NCBI GenBank assembly: GCA_012842645.1
Contig: DUSJ01000312.1
Location: forward strand, 1-5,662
Length of the DNA stretch: 5,662 nt
Source of the DNA: Clostridiaceae bacterium
GTDB taxonomy: Bacteria > Bacillota > Clostridia > DSM-8532
Direction: 5' to 3'
Translations under genes and position numbers: made by a program
Part shown: positions 1 through 5,662 of the stretch, in pieces
Layout: the number at the start of each line of letters is the position of its first letter
Position numbering within the stretch: position 1 is the stretch's first letter
Notes under the pieces: generated by a model
Databases searched by the model: none
Seen by the model: the letters and a program-made list of their open reading frames with translations, nothing else
Told to the model about the DNA's origin: nothing

Positions 1-1
1 A

Positions 2-592
2 CTGACCGACGGGCCTGACAACATAAAGTTCCTGTCCGGAGGGTCGGGAGTGGAAGAACTGATCCGTCTCGACAAAAAGCAGCTCAGGAAATTTGTCAAC
101 AGCATAAGCATCCTGGATAAGCTGTTCGATGTTATCCTTATCGATACCGGGGCCGGCCTGTCGCAAAATGTCATGAGCTTTATAATGGCTGCTGACGAGG
201 TGCTCCTGGTAACTACACCGGAGCCAACCGCGATAACAGACGCTTATGCGCTTGTGAAGATGGTTTCGCGCAGGGACAAAAAGAAGCCCATAAATATTGT
301 CGTAAATAAAGCCGACAGCCCGAGGGAAGCCGAAGAAATAGCCAACAAATTGTGCATGGTTTCGCAGAAATTTTTATCTTTAAGGCTATTAAAACTTGGG
401 TATATATTATATGATGACAATGTGACAAAAAGTGTAAAAATGCAGAAACCTTTCAGCCTGTACAATCCCAGGTGCCAGGCCGCGAAAAGTATATCAGAGA
501 TTGCGCTTAAACTGTTTTCACAGAAAAAGCCGGAAGAGATAACCGGGGCGAAGGGATTTATAGCTCGACTGTTGTCGTATTTTGGTGTATGA
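2..592 (+). CDS. flhG: FlhG (YlxH/MinD-like) flagellar number regulator, 3' part
   Basis: This is the C-terminal 196 residues of a MinD/ParA-type P-loop ATPase of the FlhG family. The frame is open from base 2, so the true start and the Walker A loop lie upstream of the window; the GTG at 50 is an internal Val codon. Visible features are the switch II/Walker B-like strand FDVILIDTGAG (DTGAG coded at 143-157), then AADEVLLVTTPEPTAITDAY, and the nucleotide-base motif VVNKAD (about 299-316). The last residues, FIARLLSYFGV (557-589), form a short amphipathic helix like the MinD/FlhG membrane-targeting sequence. In the family, FlhG partners the SRP-like GTPase FlhF at the membrane and sets flagellar number and position; flhF is therefore expected just upstream. 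The PilZ and che genes downstream favour FlhG over MinD itself. The C-terminus appears complete. No frameshift is seen. Confidence 0.92.
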   Translation: MTDGPDNIKFLSGGSGVEELIRLDKKQLRKFVNSISILDKLFDVILIDTGAGLSQNVMSFIMAADEVLLVTTPEPTAITDAYALVKMVSRRDKKKPINIVVNKADSPREAEEIANKLCMVSQKFLSLRLLKLGYILYDDNVTKSVKMQKPFSLYNPRCQAAKSISEIALKLFSQKKPEEITGAKGFIARLLSYFGV

Positions 593-618
593 GAGCGCAA
601 ACTATGATATACTTTGGG

Positions 619-654
619 TAAACGTAACTTGAGAATCATATATGATGTTTTAAT
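619..654 (+). promoter_or_regulatory. Possible sigma-D-like promoter and 12-base palindrome before the PilZ gene
   Basis: The 74-base gap between flhG and the PilZ gene is AT-rich and is the widest gene gap before the insertion sequence. It holds TAAA (619-622), then 14 bases, then CATATAT (637-643), which matches 5 of 7 bases of the flagellar sigma-D -10 consensus CCGATAT. A perfect 12-base palindrome, ATCATATATGAT (635-646), overlaps this -10. The spacing would put a transcript start near 650, just before the ribosome binding site at 655-662. Short AT-rich matches like these arise by chance, so this is only a candidate for an internal promoter with an operator. Confidence 0.2.
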
Positions 655-662
655 GAGGTAGG
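655..662 (+). promoter_or_regulatory. Ribosome binding site of the PilZ gene
   Basis: GAGGTAGG lies four bases upstream of the ATG at 667. It supports that ATG as the start and allows independent initiation after the gap behind flhG. Confidence 0.6.
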
Positions 663-666
663 TTGA

Positions 667-1347
667 ATGGCAAATATCGGACTTACCCTTGGCAACAAGC
701 TTGAAGTGGAGCTTTATGACAGCAGCAATGAGCGCATAAAGTTGCTTTTGGTGTCACAGTTTGAAAGGTTCCTCCCGGACGGCAGCATGGAAATACTTGC
801 CCCCATTCATGGAGGCAGGATTTACCCGGTACATCGCGGTGCGGAGATGGATATAATCTTCGAGAGAAAGGGTGAGCTGTATAAATTCAGGGCAACGGCC
901 CTCGAAAGAAGGATAGAAGGAAACATATACCTTCTGAGGATAATGCCGAAATCCGGCGAGGAACACCTGCAGAGACGCAATTTCTTCCGGTTTTCCTGCC
1001 TGCTGGATGTCCGGTTAAGGATGTTCGAAACCAGGGATACCCGTGAAGAAGACCGCGGAAAGTACACCAAGGCAATTACCAAGGATATTAGCGGCGGCGG
1101 TCTGTGCCTGCTGACAAATCAGAAGCCGGTTTTAGGATGGTTTGTCGAAGGGGATCTCGATATCGGCTCAAACCTGCATTTTATCGGCCGTATTGTCAGG
1201 GTGATAGATATCCATGACAAGGGCAAGTTCAGGTATGAGGCGGGTATCGAGTTTGTTGATATAAATGAAAAAGATAGGCAGAAGGTTATCAGTTTTATTT
1301 TTGAGTCACAGAGAAAACTGCTGAAAAAAGGCTGGTTAACCAAATGA
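667..1347 (+). CDS. PilZ-domain flagellar brake/clutch protein (YcgR/MotI-like)
   Basis: This 226-residue cytoplasmic protein has the two-domain plan of YcgR and Bacillus MotI (also called YpfB/DgrA). An N-terminal YcgR-type beta domain (about 1-98) is followed by a C-terminal PilZ domain (about 100-220). Both c-di-GMP-binding signatures are intact: the RxxxR loop in QRRNFFRF (R104 and R108, with R103 in front) and the D/NxSxxG motif in KDISGGGL (D140, S142, G145). Length matches MotI (about 217). In the family, c-di-GMP-loaded protein contacts the flagellar stator or rotor and slows or disengages the motor; assignment of that role here is by homology and by position between flhG and cheB. 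The start ATG has a good ribosome binding site. The last codons overlap the cheB start by four bases (ATGA), suggesting translational coupling. It has no transmembrane segment. Confidence 0.88.
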   Translation: MANIGLTLGNKLEVELYDSSNERIKLLLVSQFERFLPDGSMEILAPIHGGRIYPVHRGAEMDIIFERKGELYKFRATALERRIEGNIYLLRIMPKSGEEHLQRRNFFRFSCLLDVRLRMFETRDTREEDRGKYTKAITKDISGGGLCLLTNQKPVLGWFVEGDLDIGSNLHFIGRIVRVIDIHDKGKFRYEAGIEFVDINEKDRQKVISFIFESQRKLLKKGWLTK

Positions 1348-2411
1348 TGAACGGTAAAATCAGGGTGCTCATCGTCGATGATTCTGCACTGATGCGGCGA
1401 GTGATACAGAATATCCTGGTGCAGGATCCTGACATCGAAGTCGCCGGTGTCGCGAAAGATGGCATGGAAGCGCTGAAAAAGGCAAAAGAACTTGAACCAG
1501 ACGTTATAACAATGGATGTCGAAATGCCGGTGATGGATGGCCTGAGCTGCATCGAGCAACTGCTAAAGCATCGCAGGTATGGCATCATTATGGTTAGCAG
1601 CTTTACAAGGGATAAAACGGCTGCGACGATCAGGGCTCTTGAACTGGGAGCATTCGATTTTGTAACAAAATCCAGTAACATCTTCGAAATGTCTTCCATG
1701 GACAAGCAGAATGAGATCGTTGAAAAAGTCAAATTAGCATACAGGACTTTGAAAAACAACCAGCCGTTTGATATAAACAGAAGGAAAGTTGAGAAGGAAG
1801 GCTTTGAAGCCGGCGGAACCCTCCCGGAGATGAAATATGTAGTAGCACTCGGCATTTCTACCGGCGGTCCTAGAGCGCTATCCGAGATTCTTCCCGAGTT
1901 TCCTGCAGATCTTCCCGCGCCTGTCGTGATAGTGCAGCATATGCCGCCGGGATTCACGGCGTCGCTGGCAGCGAGACTCAATGAAATATCCAGGCTTTAT
2001 GTCAAGGAAGCGGAGGATGGAGAAGAGTTGAAAGCCGGATATGCTTATATAGCTCCGGGAGATTATCACCTCACATTCAGCGATGAAGGAGGAAAGCTAA
2101 AATTCAGGCTCCTTAAAACACCACCTGTCGGAGGGCTAAGGCCTAATGTTGACGTAATGATGGAATCATTATCGGAAACAGGGTTTCCTTCGATCATCGG
2201 CGTTATAATGACGGGGATGGGAAGCGACGGAAGCAAAGGACTGGCATTACTCAAGCAAAAAAAGAATGCGTTTGTAATAGCGCAGGATGAGAATACGAGT
2301 GTAATTTTCGGAATGCCGAGGTCGGCAATAGATAACGGTGTGGTGGATAAAACCGTCCCGCTGCATGAGATACCGGCGTGCATAATGAATGTTATGGGGG
2401 TGCACAGGTAA
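1344..2411 (+). CDS. cheB: CheB protein-glutamate methylesterase/glutaminase
   Basis: This 355-residue chemotaxis response regulator has an N-terminal receiver domain (about 5-125) and a C-terminal methylesterase domain (about 163-350). Receiver residues are present: acidic pair D12/D13 in VLIVDDS, phospho-acceptor D58 in TMDVEMPVMDG, S85 and K109. The esterase triad is complete: S172 in GISTGGP, H199 in VQHMPPGF and D295 in MTGMGSDG. In the family, CheB-P removes methyl groups from receptor glutamates and deamidates glutamines, giving adaptation; CheA phosphorylates D58. The ATG at 1344 overlaps the PilZ stop as ATGA. A second ATG at 1347 is possible, since the only upstream purine run, AAAAAAGG (1325-1332), is rather far away. 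Translational coupling probably helps initiation. The TAA stop overlaps the cheA ATG. Confidence 0.97.
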   Translation: MMNGKIRVLIVDDSALMRRVIQNILVQDPDIEVAGVAKDGMEALKKAKELEPDVITMDVEMPVMDGLSCIEQLLKHRRYGIIMVSSFTRDKTAATIRALELGAFDFVTKSSNIFEMSSMDKQNEIVEKVKLAYRTLKNNQPFDINRRKVEKEGFEAGGTLPEMKYVVALGISTGGPRALSEILPEFPADLPAPVVIVQHMPPGFTASLAARLNEISRLYVKEAEDGEELKAGYAYIAPGDYHLTFSDEGGKLKFRLLKTPPVGGLRPNVDVMMESLSETGFPSIIGVIMTGMGSDGSKGLALLKQKKNAFVIAQDENTSVIFGMPRSAIDNGVVDKTVPLHEIPACIMNVMGVHR

Positions 2412-4480
2412 TGGATATGAATCAATACCTGGATATGTTTGTTGAAGAGTCAAGGGAGCATTTACAACAGCTCAACTCATCACTTCTCGAACTGGAGAAA
2501 GACAACAGGAACAAATCGGTCCTGAATGAAATATTCAGGGTAGCGCATACGCTTAAGGGTATGTCGGGGACAATGGGATTTACTAAAATGCAGACATTGA
2601 CTCATGACATGGAAGATGTGCTGGACGCGCTCAGGAATGAGAGAATCTTTGCGGATTCCGATATGGTCGACGTGTTGTTCAAGTGTCTTGATGCCCTGGA
2701 GACCTATGTCAACACCATTTCTCAGACAGGCCAGGAGGGCAGCGAGGACTTCCAGGAGATAATAGATGCCCTGAATGATATTATCAGAAGCGACAGCGCT
2801 CCCAAAAAAGCTCCTAAGAAAGAAAAATCCGATCCGGCCAGAACCGGCGGCAGCGATCAGTCCAGGAAAGCTGCGCAGGTAAAGGCATTGAGCGTTGAAC
2901 TTAACCAGTATGATATAAATGTCATAAAGAAAGCTTTTGAAGAGGACCTGAACGTGTTTGAGATACATGTGGTCCTGAACGAGGGATGCCTGCTTAAAGC
3001 CGCAAGGGCATTCATTGTATTCCAGATCCTCGAGAAGAACTCGGATGTGATAAAATCAGTGCCCAAGGTCGAAGATATCGAAGACGAGCGCTTTGATCAC
3101 GACTTCACCGTCGTGGCCATTACATCAAAGCCTGCGGAGTTTTTTGACAGGGAGATTAATTCCGTGGCCGAAATAGTCCGAGTAGACATAACGCCAATTC
3201 TTCCGGAACATATTCAGCCAAAGGATGCCGGCGAGACGAAACCGGCCGACGCAGCACCGGAAGCAATGCTGCCTATAACCCAGGCCAACGAGAACGTTCA
3301 TGATGACCAGCACAAGAAGGTACATAAAACAGGAAAGACGGTCCGTGTCGATATCGACCGTCTTGATACCCTGATGAACCTGGTCAGCGAGCTGATAATA
3401 ATAAAGACACGTCTTGATGACACCATCAGTACGAAAGACAGCAGCGAGCGCGAGACTATAGAATACCTCGAACGCATTACCACAAGCATTCATGACGCGG
3501 TCATGAGAGTCCGCATGGTACCCGTGGAAACAGTCTTCAACAGGTTCCCCCGGATGATACGTGATATCGCTCGAGAACTCAGCAAGGATATACAGCTCCA
3601 CATGTCGGGCGAGGAAACCGAGCTCGACAGGACAGTTATAGATGAGATAGGGGATCCTCTCATACATATTCTCAGGAACTCTGCGGATCACGGGCTGGAG
3701 ACCCAGGAAGAAAGAATCCGTGCGGGGAAACCGCCTATTGGTAATATTTTCTTAAGAGCATACCAGGACGGCAACAACGTCGCAATCGAAGTTGAGGACG
3801 ACGGACGCGGAATCGATGTGGAGAAAGTCCGGAAGAAGATAGTGGAGAAAGGACTTGAAACCGCCGAGATTGTGCAGTCATTATCGGATAAAGAAGTGAT
3901 CGGGTACCTGTTCAGACCCAACTTCAGCACGGCCGACAAAGTTACCGACCTTTCAGGAAGGGGTGTCGGGCTCGACGTAGTTAAAACGAAGATAGAAGCC
4001 CTTGGCGGCATGGTCGAAGTCGAGTCTGTAAGAGGAAAGGGAAGCAAATTTACTATCAGGATACCGCTGACCCTCGCTATCATCCAGGCTCTCATGGTGA
4101 AAATAGGAGACGAAAAATACGCCATTCCATTAAGCTCCATAAAAGAGATTGAGAACGTAAAACCCGGAGATATCCGCCTGGTAAGGAACCAGGAGGTCAT
4201 ACTGCTCCGCGACATGGTTATACCTGTTGTAAGGCTTGACAGGATACTTGGCGTACCAGGCACGCTTCCCGATGAGAAGAAGAAGAGTATTACCTGCGTT
4301 ATAGTCAAGAAAGGCGAAAAACTTTCGGCATTCATCGTGGACGCGCTCATAGGCCAGCAGGAGATAGTAATAAAGTCTCTCGGAAAACTTCTGGCAGGAG
4401 TCAGGTATATAGCCGGGGCGACTATTCTTGGAGACGGAAATGTCGCTCTGATACTGGATGTCAATTCTCTTGCCATATGA
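2411..4480 (+). CDS. cheA: CheA chemotaxis sensor histidine kinase
   Basis: This 689-residue class II histidine kinase has the full P1-P5 plan. P1 (HPt, about 1-105) carries the phospho-accepting His46 in VAHTLKGMSGTMGF. A Lys/Pro-rich linker (about 120-160) follows. P2 (about 167-262) is the CheY/CheB docking domain and resembles the Thermotoga type. After a second Ala/Pro/Glu-rich linker comes P3 dimerisation (about 309-375, starting KTVRVDIDRLDTLMNLV). P4 is the ATPase, with N box H419/N423 in HILRNSADHG, G1 DDGRG (464-467) and G2 GRGVGLD (516-522). P5 (about 555-689) is the CheW-like coupling domain. With receptors and CheW it phosphorylates CheY and CheB. The chosen ATG at 2411 overlaps the cheB stop (TAATG) and has GGGGGTG at 2396-2402 upstream. 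A GTG at 2378 inside cheB would add 11 unlikely residues; ATG 2417 is an alternative. No key residue is missing. Confidence 0.97.
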   Translation: MDMNQYLDMFVEESREHLQQLNSSLLELEKDNRNKSVLNEIFRVAHTLKGMSGTMGFTKMQTLTHDMEDVLDALRNERIFADSDMVDVLFKCLDALETYVNTISQTGQEGSEDFQEIIDALNDIIRSDSAPKKAPKKEKSDPARTGGSDQSRKAAQVKALSVELNQYDINVIKKAFEEDLNVFEIHVVLNEGCLLKAARAFIVFQILEKNSDVIKSVPKVEDIEDERFDHDFTVVAITSKPAEFFDREINSVAEIVRVDITPILPEHIQPKDAGETKPADAAPEAMLPITQANENVHDDQHKKVHKTGKTVRVDIDRLDTLMNLVSELIIIKTRLDDTISTKDSSERETIEYLERITTSIHDAVMRVRMVPVETVFNRFPRMIRDIARELSKDIQLHMSGEETELDRTVIDEIGDPLIHILRNSADHGLETQEERIRAGKPPIGNIFLRAYQDGNNVAIEVEDDGRGIDVEKVRKKIVEKGLETAEIVQSLSDKEVIGYLFRPNFSTADKVTDLSGRGVGLDVVKTKIEALGGMVEVESVRGKGSKFTIRIPLTLAIIQALMVKIGDEKYAIPLSSIKEIENVKPGDIRLVRNQEVILLRDMVIPVVRLDRILGVPGTLPDEKKKSITCVIVKKGEKLSAFIVDALIGQQEIVIKSLGKLLAGVRYIAGATILGDGNVALILDVNSLAI

Positions 4481-4510
4481 GTTTCTGGACAGGGAAGGGG
4501 GAACCGGCGA

Positions 4511-4969
4511 ATGAACGGCAAATCGATGAATAAAGAGACCAGACAGTTTGTTGTTTTCAGGATAGGAGACCAGGAGTTTGGAGCGGATATCCATAAAGTT
4601 TCGATAATCGAGAAAGCGCTCAATCCCACGAGAGTGCCCGCGACACCGGACTACATAAAGGGCGTGGTGAACCTTCGCGGCGACATTATCCCCATTATGA
4701 GCATGAGGATAAAATTCGGCCTTCCGGAAATAGAAGCGGACGACGATACTCGTACCATAATCTTCAAGCTGAACGATGCCCTGCTGGGAGTCGTAGTTGA
4801 CGCGGTGGAAGAGGTTACCACCCTCCAGGAGGAGGACATAGAGAGTATCACCACCATAACCAATGACAGGACCCTCGACTATATCCTTGGAGTCGCCAAG
4901 CCCGGGGGCAGGCTGATAACTCTGCTCAACATTGAGAAAATGATAACCGAGCTGATGGAAAAGCAATAG
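4511..4969 (+). CDS. cheW: CheW chemotaxis coupling protein
   Basis: This single-domain 152-residue CheW links chemoreceptors to the CheA P5 domain at the receptor array. It shows the family hallmark region VPATPDYIKGVVNLRGDIIPI (residues 42-62), including the conserved Arg in NLRG (R56), and the later GVVVDAVEEV strand. Length is normal for CheW. The start ATG is preceded by GGGAAGGGGG (4492-4501) at about 9 bases. A second ATG at 4526 is less well spaced. The gene lies 30 bases after cheA and 20 bases before the cheC ATG, as expected for genes of one transcript. CheV is excluded because there is no receiver domain. Confidence 0.96.
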   Translation: MNGKSMNKETRQFVVFRIGDQEFGADIHKVSIIEKALNPTRVPATPDYIKGVVNLRGDIIPIMSMRIKFGLPEIEADDDTRTIIFKLNDALLGVVVDAVEEVTTLQEEDIESITTITNDRTLDYILGVAKPGGRLITLLNIEKMITELMEKQ

Positions 4970-4973
4970 TCGG

Positions 4974-4981
4974 AAAGGTGG
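4974..4981 (+). promoter_or_regulatory. Ribosome binding site that fixes the cheC start
   Basis: AAAGGTGG, continued by a run of G, ends about eight bases before the ATG at 4990. It overlaps the in-frame GTG at 4978, so that GTG would have no ribosome binding site of its own. This places the cheC start at 4990 and not 4978. Confidence 0.6.
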
Positions 4982-4989
4982 GGGGTAAC

Positions 4990-5472
4990 ATGGCGAACGT
5001 TATAGGGATCAAAGACATTAACAGCTTCCATCTCGATGTTCTAAAGGAGATCGGGAATATCGGCGCAGGCAATGCGGCAACAGCGCTCGCCAAAATGCTG
5101 GATAAAAGAATAGACATGAAGGTCCCCCAGATAAGGGTCATGAAGTTCTCAGAAGTAAGCGATGTACTCGGAGGTGCTGAAATAGAAGTAGTTGGTATAC
5201 TTCTTGGAGTCCAGGGCGATATCACGGGAAAGATATTTTTCGTACTCGATATGCGGAGCGCGACGATTCTTGTAAATATACTGATGGGCAAAAACGTAGA
5301 CGAAGAGTTGGTTTTTGACGATATCACCCGTTCTGCTCTCCAGGAAGTCGGCAACATACTGGCCGGCTCATACCTGTCGGCACTGTCCAACCTTACAAAT
5401 CTAAGGATCATGACAGATGTGCCATACCTGGCGATAGATATGGCAGGAGCCATTTTGAGCGTTCCGGGATAG
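4990..5472 (+). pseudogene. cheC: CheC CheY-P phosphatase, 3' end removed by an insertion sequence
   Basis: The frame encodes 160 residues where CheC is normally about 200-210. Both phosphatase motifs are present: E20/N23 in LKEIGNIGAGNA and E119/N122 in LQEVGNILAGSY. GGAEIEVVGI and the internal two-fold repeat are also typical of CheC; FliY is unlikely because no FliN-like domain follows, though the truncation hides the C-terminus. The last recognisable stretch, AIDMAGAILSVP, aligns with SLDMFGAVIS near residue 149 of Bacillus CheC. About 40-45 residues, the final strands and helix of the fold, are therefore lost. The last Gly codon and the TAG at 5470-5472 coincide with a shift to very AT-rich sequence and appear to come from the element. 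In the family, CheC dephosphorylates CheY-P and binds the receptor deamidase CheD. A shortened product may be unstable or partly active. The missing 3' part should lie beyond the element, outside the window. Confidence 0.85.
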
Positions 5473-5505
5473 CGTAAAATAATTGTGGAGTTTTTAAAAC
5501 AAAAA

Positions 5506-5579
5506 ACAGAGATCAACTCTCCTGTGTTAAAATTTTTATAAACACAAAAACAACAACACAAAGGAGGGAAGATCTCTGT
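5506..5579 (+). promoter_or_regulatory. Inverted repeat predicted to hide the transposase ribosome binding site and start
   Basis: Three arms pair in order. ACAGAGATC (5506-5514) pairs with GATCTCTGT (5571-5579), nine perfect pairs. CTCTCC (5517-5522) pairs with GGAGGG (5563-5568), six pairs including one G-U. TGTGTT (5523-5528) pairs with AACACA (5555-5560), six pairs. An AA/AA internal loop separates the first two arms and a two-base AA bulge the last two. The 3' arm contains the Shine-Dalgarno AAGGAGGG and the first two bases of the GTG start. RNA reading in from cheC would carry both arms and block initiation. TGTGTT could instead pair with a second AACACA at 5541-5546 as a small hairpin. 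The pairing is read from sequence; the regulatory role is inferred from known IS read-through protection (for example IS10 and IS50). Confidence 0.6.
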
Positions 5580-5662
5580 GGGTAATATTATACAACAAAT
5601 CATCATGGATTTGGGAAAAAATATTTGCAGAAAGATAGAAGAAGGAGGTCTATCTGATATTG
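5578..5662 (+). CDS. Transposase N-terminus, ISLre2/UPF0236-like, partial
   Basis: Only the first 28 codons are in the window; the frame is open at the right edge. The start is GTG at 5578, with a strong Shine-Dalgarno AAGGAGGG (5561-5568) nine bases upstream; the ATG at 5605 has no comparable site. The peptide begins MGNIIQQIIMDLGKNICRKI and continues EEGGLSDI. This resembles from memory the start of ISLre2-family (UPF0236) transposases of Clostridia, which open with a helical segment of the form IIQQ...DLG..IC followed by an acidic/Gly turn and SDI. No catalytic residues are visible in this short piece, so the family is a probable, not certain, call. Its position directly behind a broken cheC and an AT-rich leader supports a transposable-element gene. 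Confidence 0.62.
   Translation, partial: MGNIIQQIIMDLGKNICRKIEEGGLSDI

Larger units (their letters stand above)
5467..5662 (+). mobile_element. Left end of an insertion sequence (probably ISLre2 family), continues past the window
   Basis: Homology to CheC stops after the Pro codon at 5464-5466. The sequence then becomes strongly AT-rich with poly-A and poly-T runs, and a new gene with a different N-terminus begins at 5578. The outer boundary lies between about 5464 and 5471; the likely terminal repeat begins near GGGATAGCG (5466-5474), but its partner is off-window, so neither the inverted repeat nor a target duplication can be confirmed. The element is in the same orientation as the che genes. 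Bases 5473-5577 hold no gene, only the leader with an inverted repeat. The family call rests on the transposase N-terminus. Confidence 0.72.

Noticed and set aside
629..656. TTGAGA then TAATGA as a sigma-A promoter before the PilZ gene
   Set aside because: The spacing is short, and transcription would start inside or beside the ribosome binding site and ATG.
1295..1981. A 228-codon minus-strand frame across cheB
   Set aside because: It is antisense to the conserved receiver and esterase motifs of CheB and has no family signature.
2378..2410. GTG at 2378 as the cheA start
   Set aside because: It lies deep in the cheB C-terminus with no ribosome binding site, while the ATG at 2411 gives the normal CheA N-terminus and a TAATG overlap.
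3688..4629. A 313-codon open frame on the minus strand across the 3' half of cheA and the start of cheW
   Set aside because: It mirrors clearly conserved CheA P4/P5 codons and has low-complexity Ser/Ile/Phe-rich content typical of antisense shadow frames.
4978..4989. GTG at 4978 as the cheC start
   Set aside because: The GTG lies within the Shine-Dalgarno of the ATG at 4990, and the added residues MGGN are not part of the CheC family N-terminus.
5506..5546. The IS leader hairpin as a rho-independent terminator for the che operon
   Set aside because: No GC-rich stem is followed directly by a run of T; the stable pairing ends at the transposase start and fits ribosome-site masking better.
4926..5606. 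A 226-codon minus-strand frame crossing cheC and the IS leader
   Set aside because: It spans the junction of two unrelated sequences, is a shadow of cheC, and has no recognisable motif.
5641..5662. GAAGGAGG followed by TTG at 5660 as a second gene start
   Set aside because: The bases encode in-frame Glu-Glu-Gly-Gly of the transposase N-terminus, and the similarity to that family continues through them.

Overview
The window is a piece of a flagellar/chemotaxis operon, all read on the + strand, that runs into the left end of an insertion sequence. Gene content and order (flhG, a PilZ flagellar-brake gene, cheB, cheA, cheW, cheC) are those of the long fla/che operon of Firmicutes, most likely a member of the Clostridia. 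CheC and a MinD-like FlhG beside cheA point the same way, as do purine-rich Shine-Dalgarno sites, frequent AGG and ATA codons and moderate GC. Genus cannot be fixed from the sequence.

Layout: 2-592 is the 3' part of flhG, whose start lies upstream of the window. After a 74-base gap comes a c-di-GMP-binding YcgR/MotI-type PilZ protein (667-1347). It overlaps cheB (1344-2411) by four bases, and cheB overlaps cheA (2411-4480) by one base. cheW (4511-4969) and cheC (4990 onward) follow with short gaps and good ribosome binding sites. cheC is cut off at about codon 159 of an expected 200-210: the reading frame meets a TAG at 5470-5472, exactly where the sequence turns very AT-rich. From about 5467 to the window end is the start of an insertion sequence in the same orientation, with the first 28 codons of a transposase that looks like the ISLre2/UPF0236 family (GTG start at 5578).

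How the genes work together: CheA and CheW form the receptor-coupled kinase complex. CheB is the phosphorylation-activated receptor methylesterase. CheC is a CheY-P phosphatase and CheD partner. The PilZ protein would tie motor output to c-di-GMP. FlhG controls flagellar number and placement with FlhF.

The most interesting points are at the right end. The IS interrupts cheC, probably upstream of cheD and sigD, which commonly follow it in this operon type. The IS leader also contains a long inverted repeat (5506-5528 with 5555-5579) that, in RNA entering from the che operon, would bury both the Shine-Dalgarno sequence and the start codon of the transposase. This looks like protection against read-through expression. 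No undescribed multi-gene system was found in the window.
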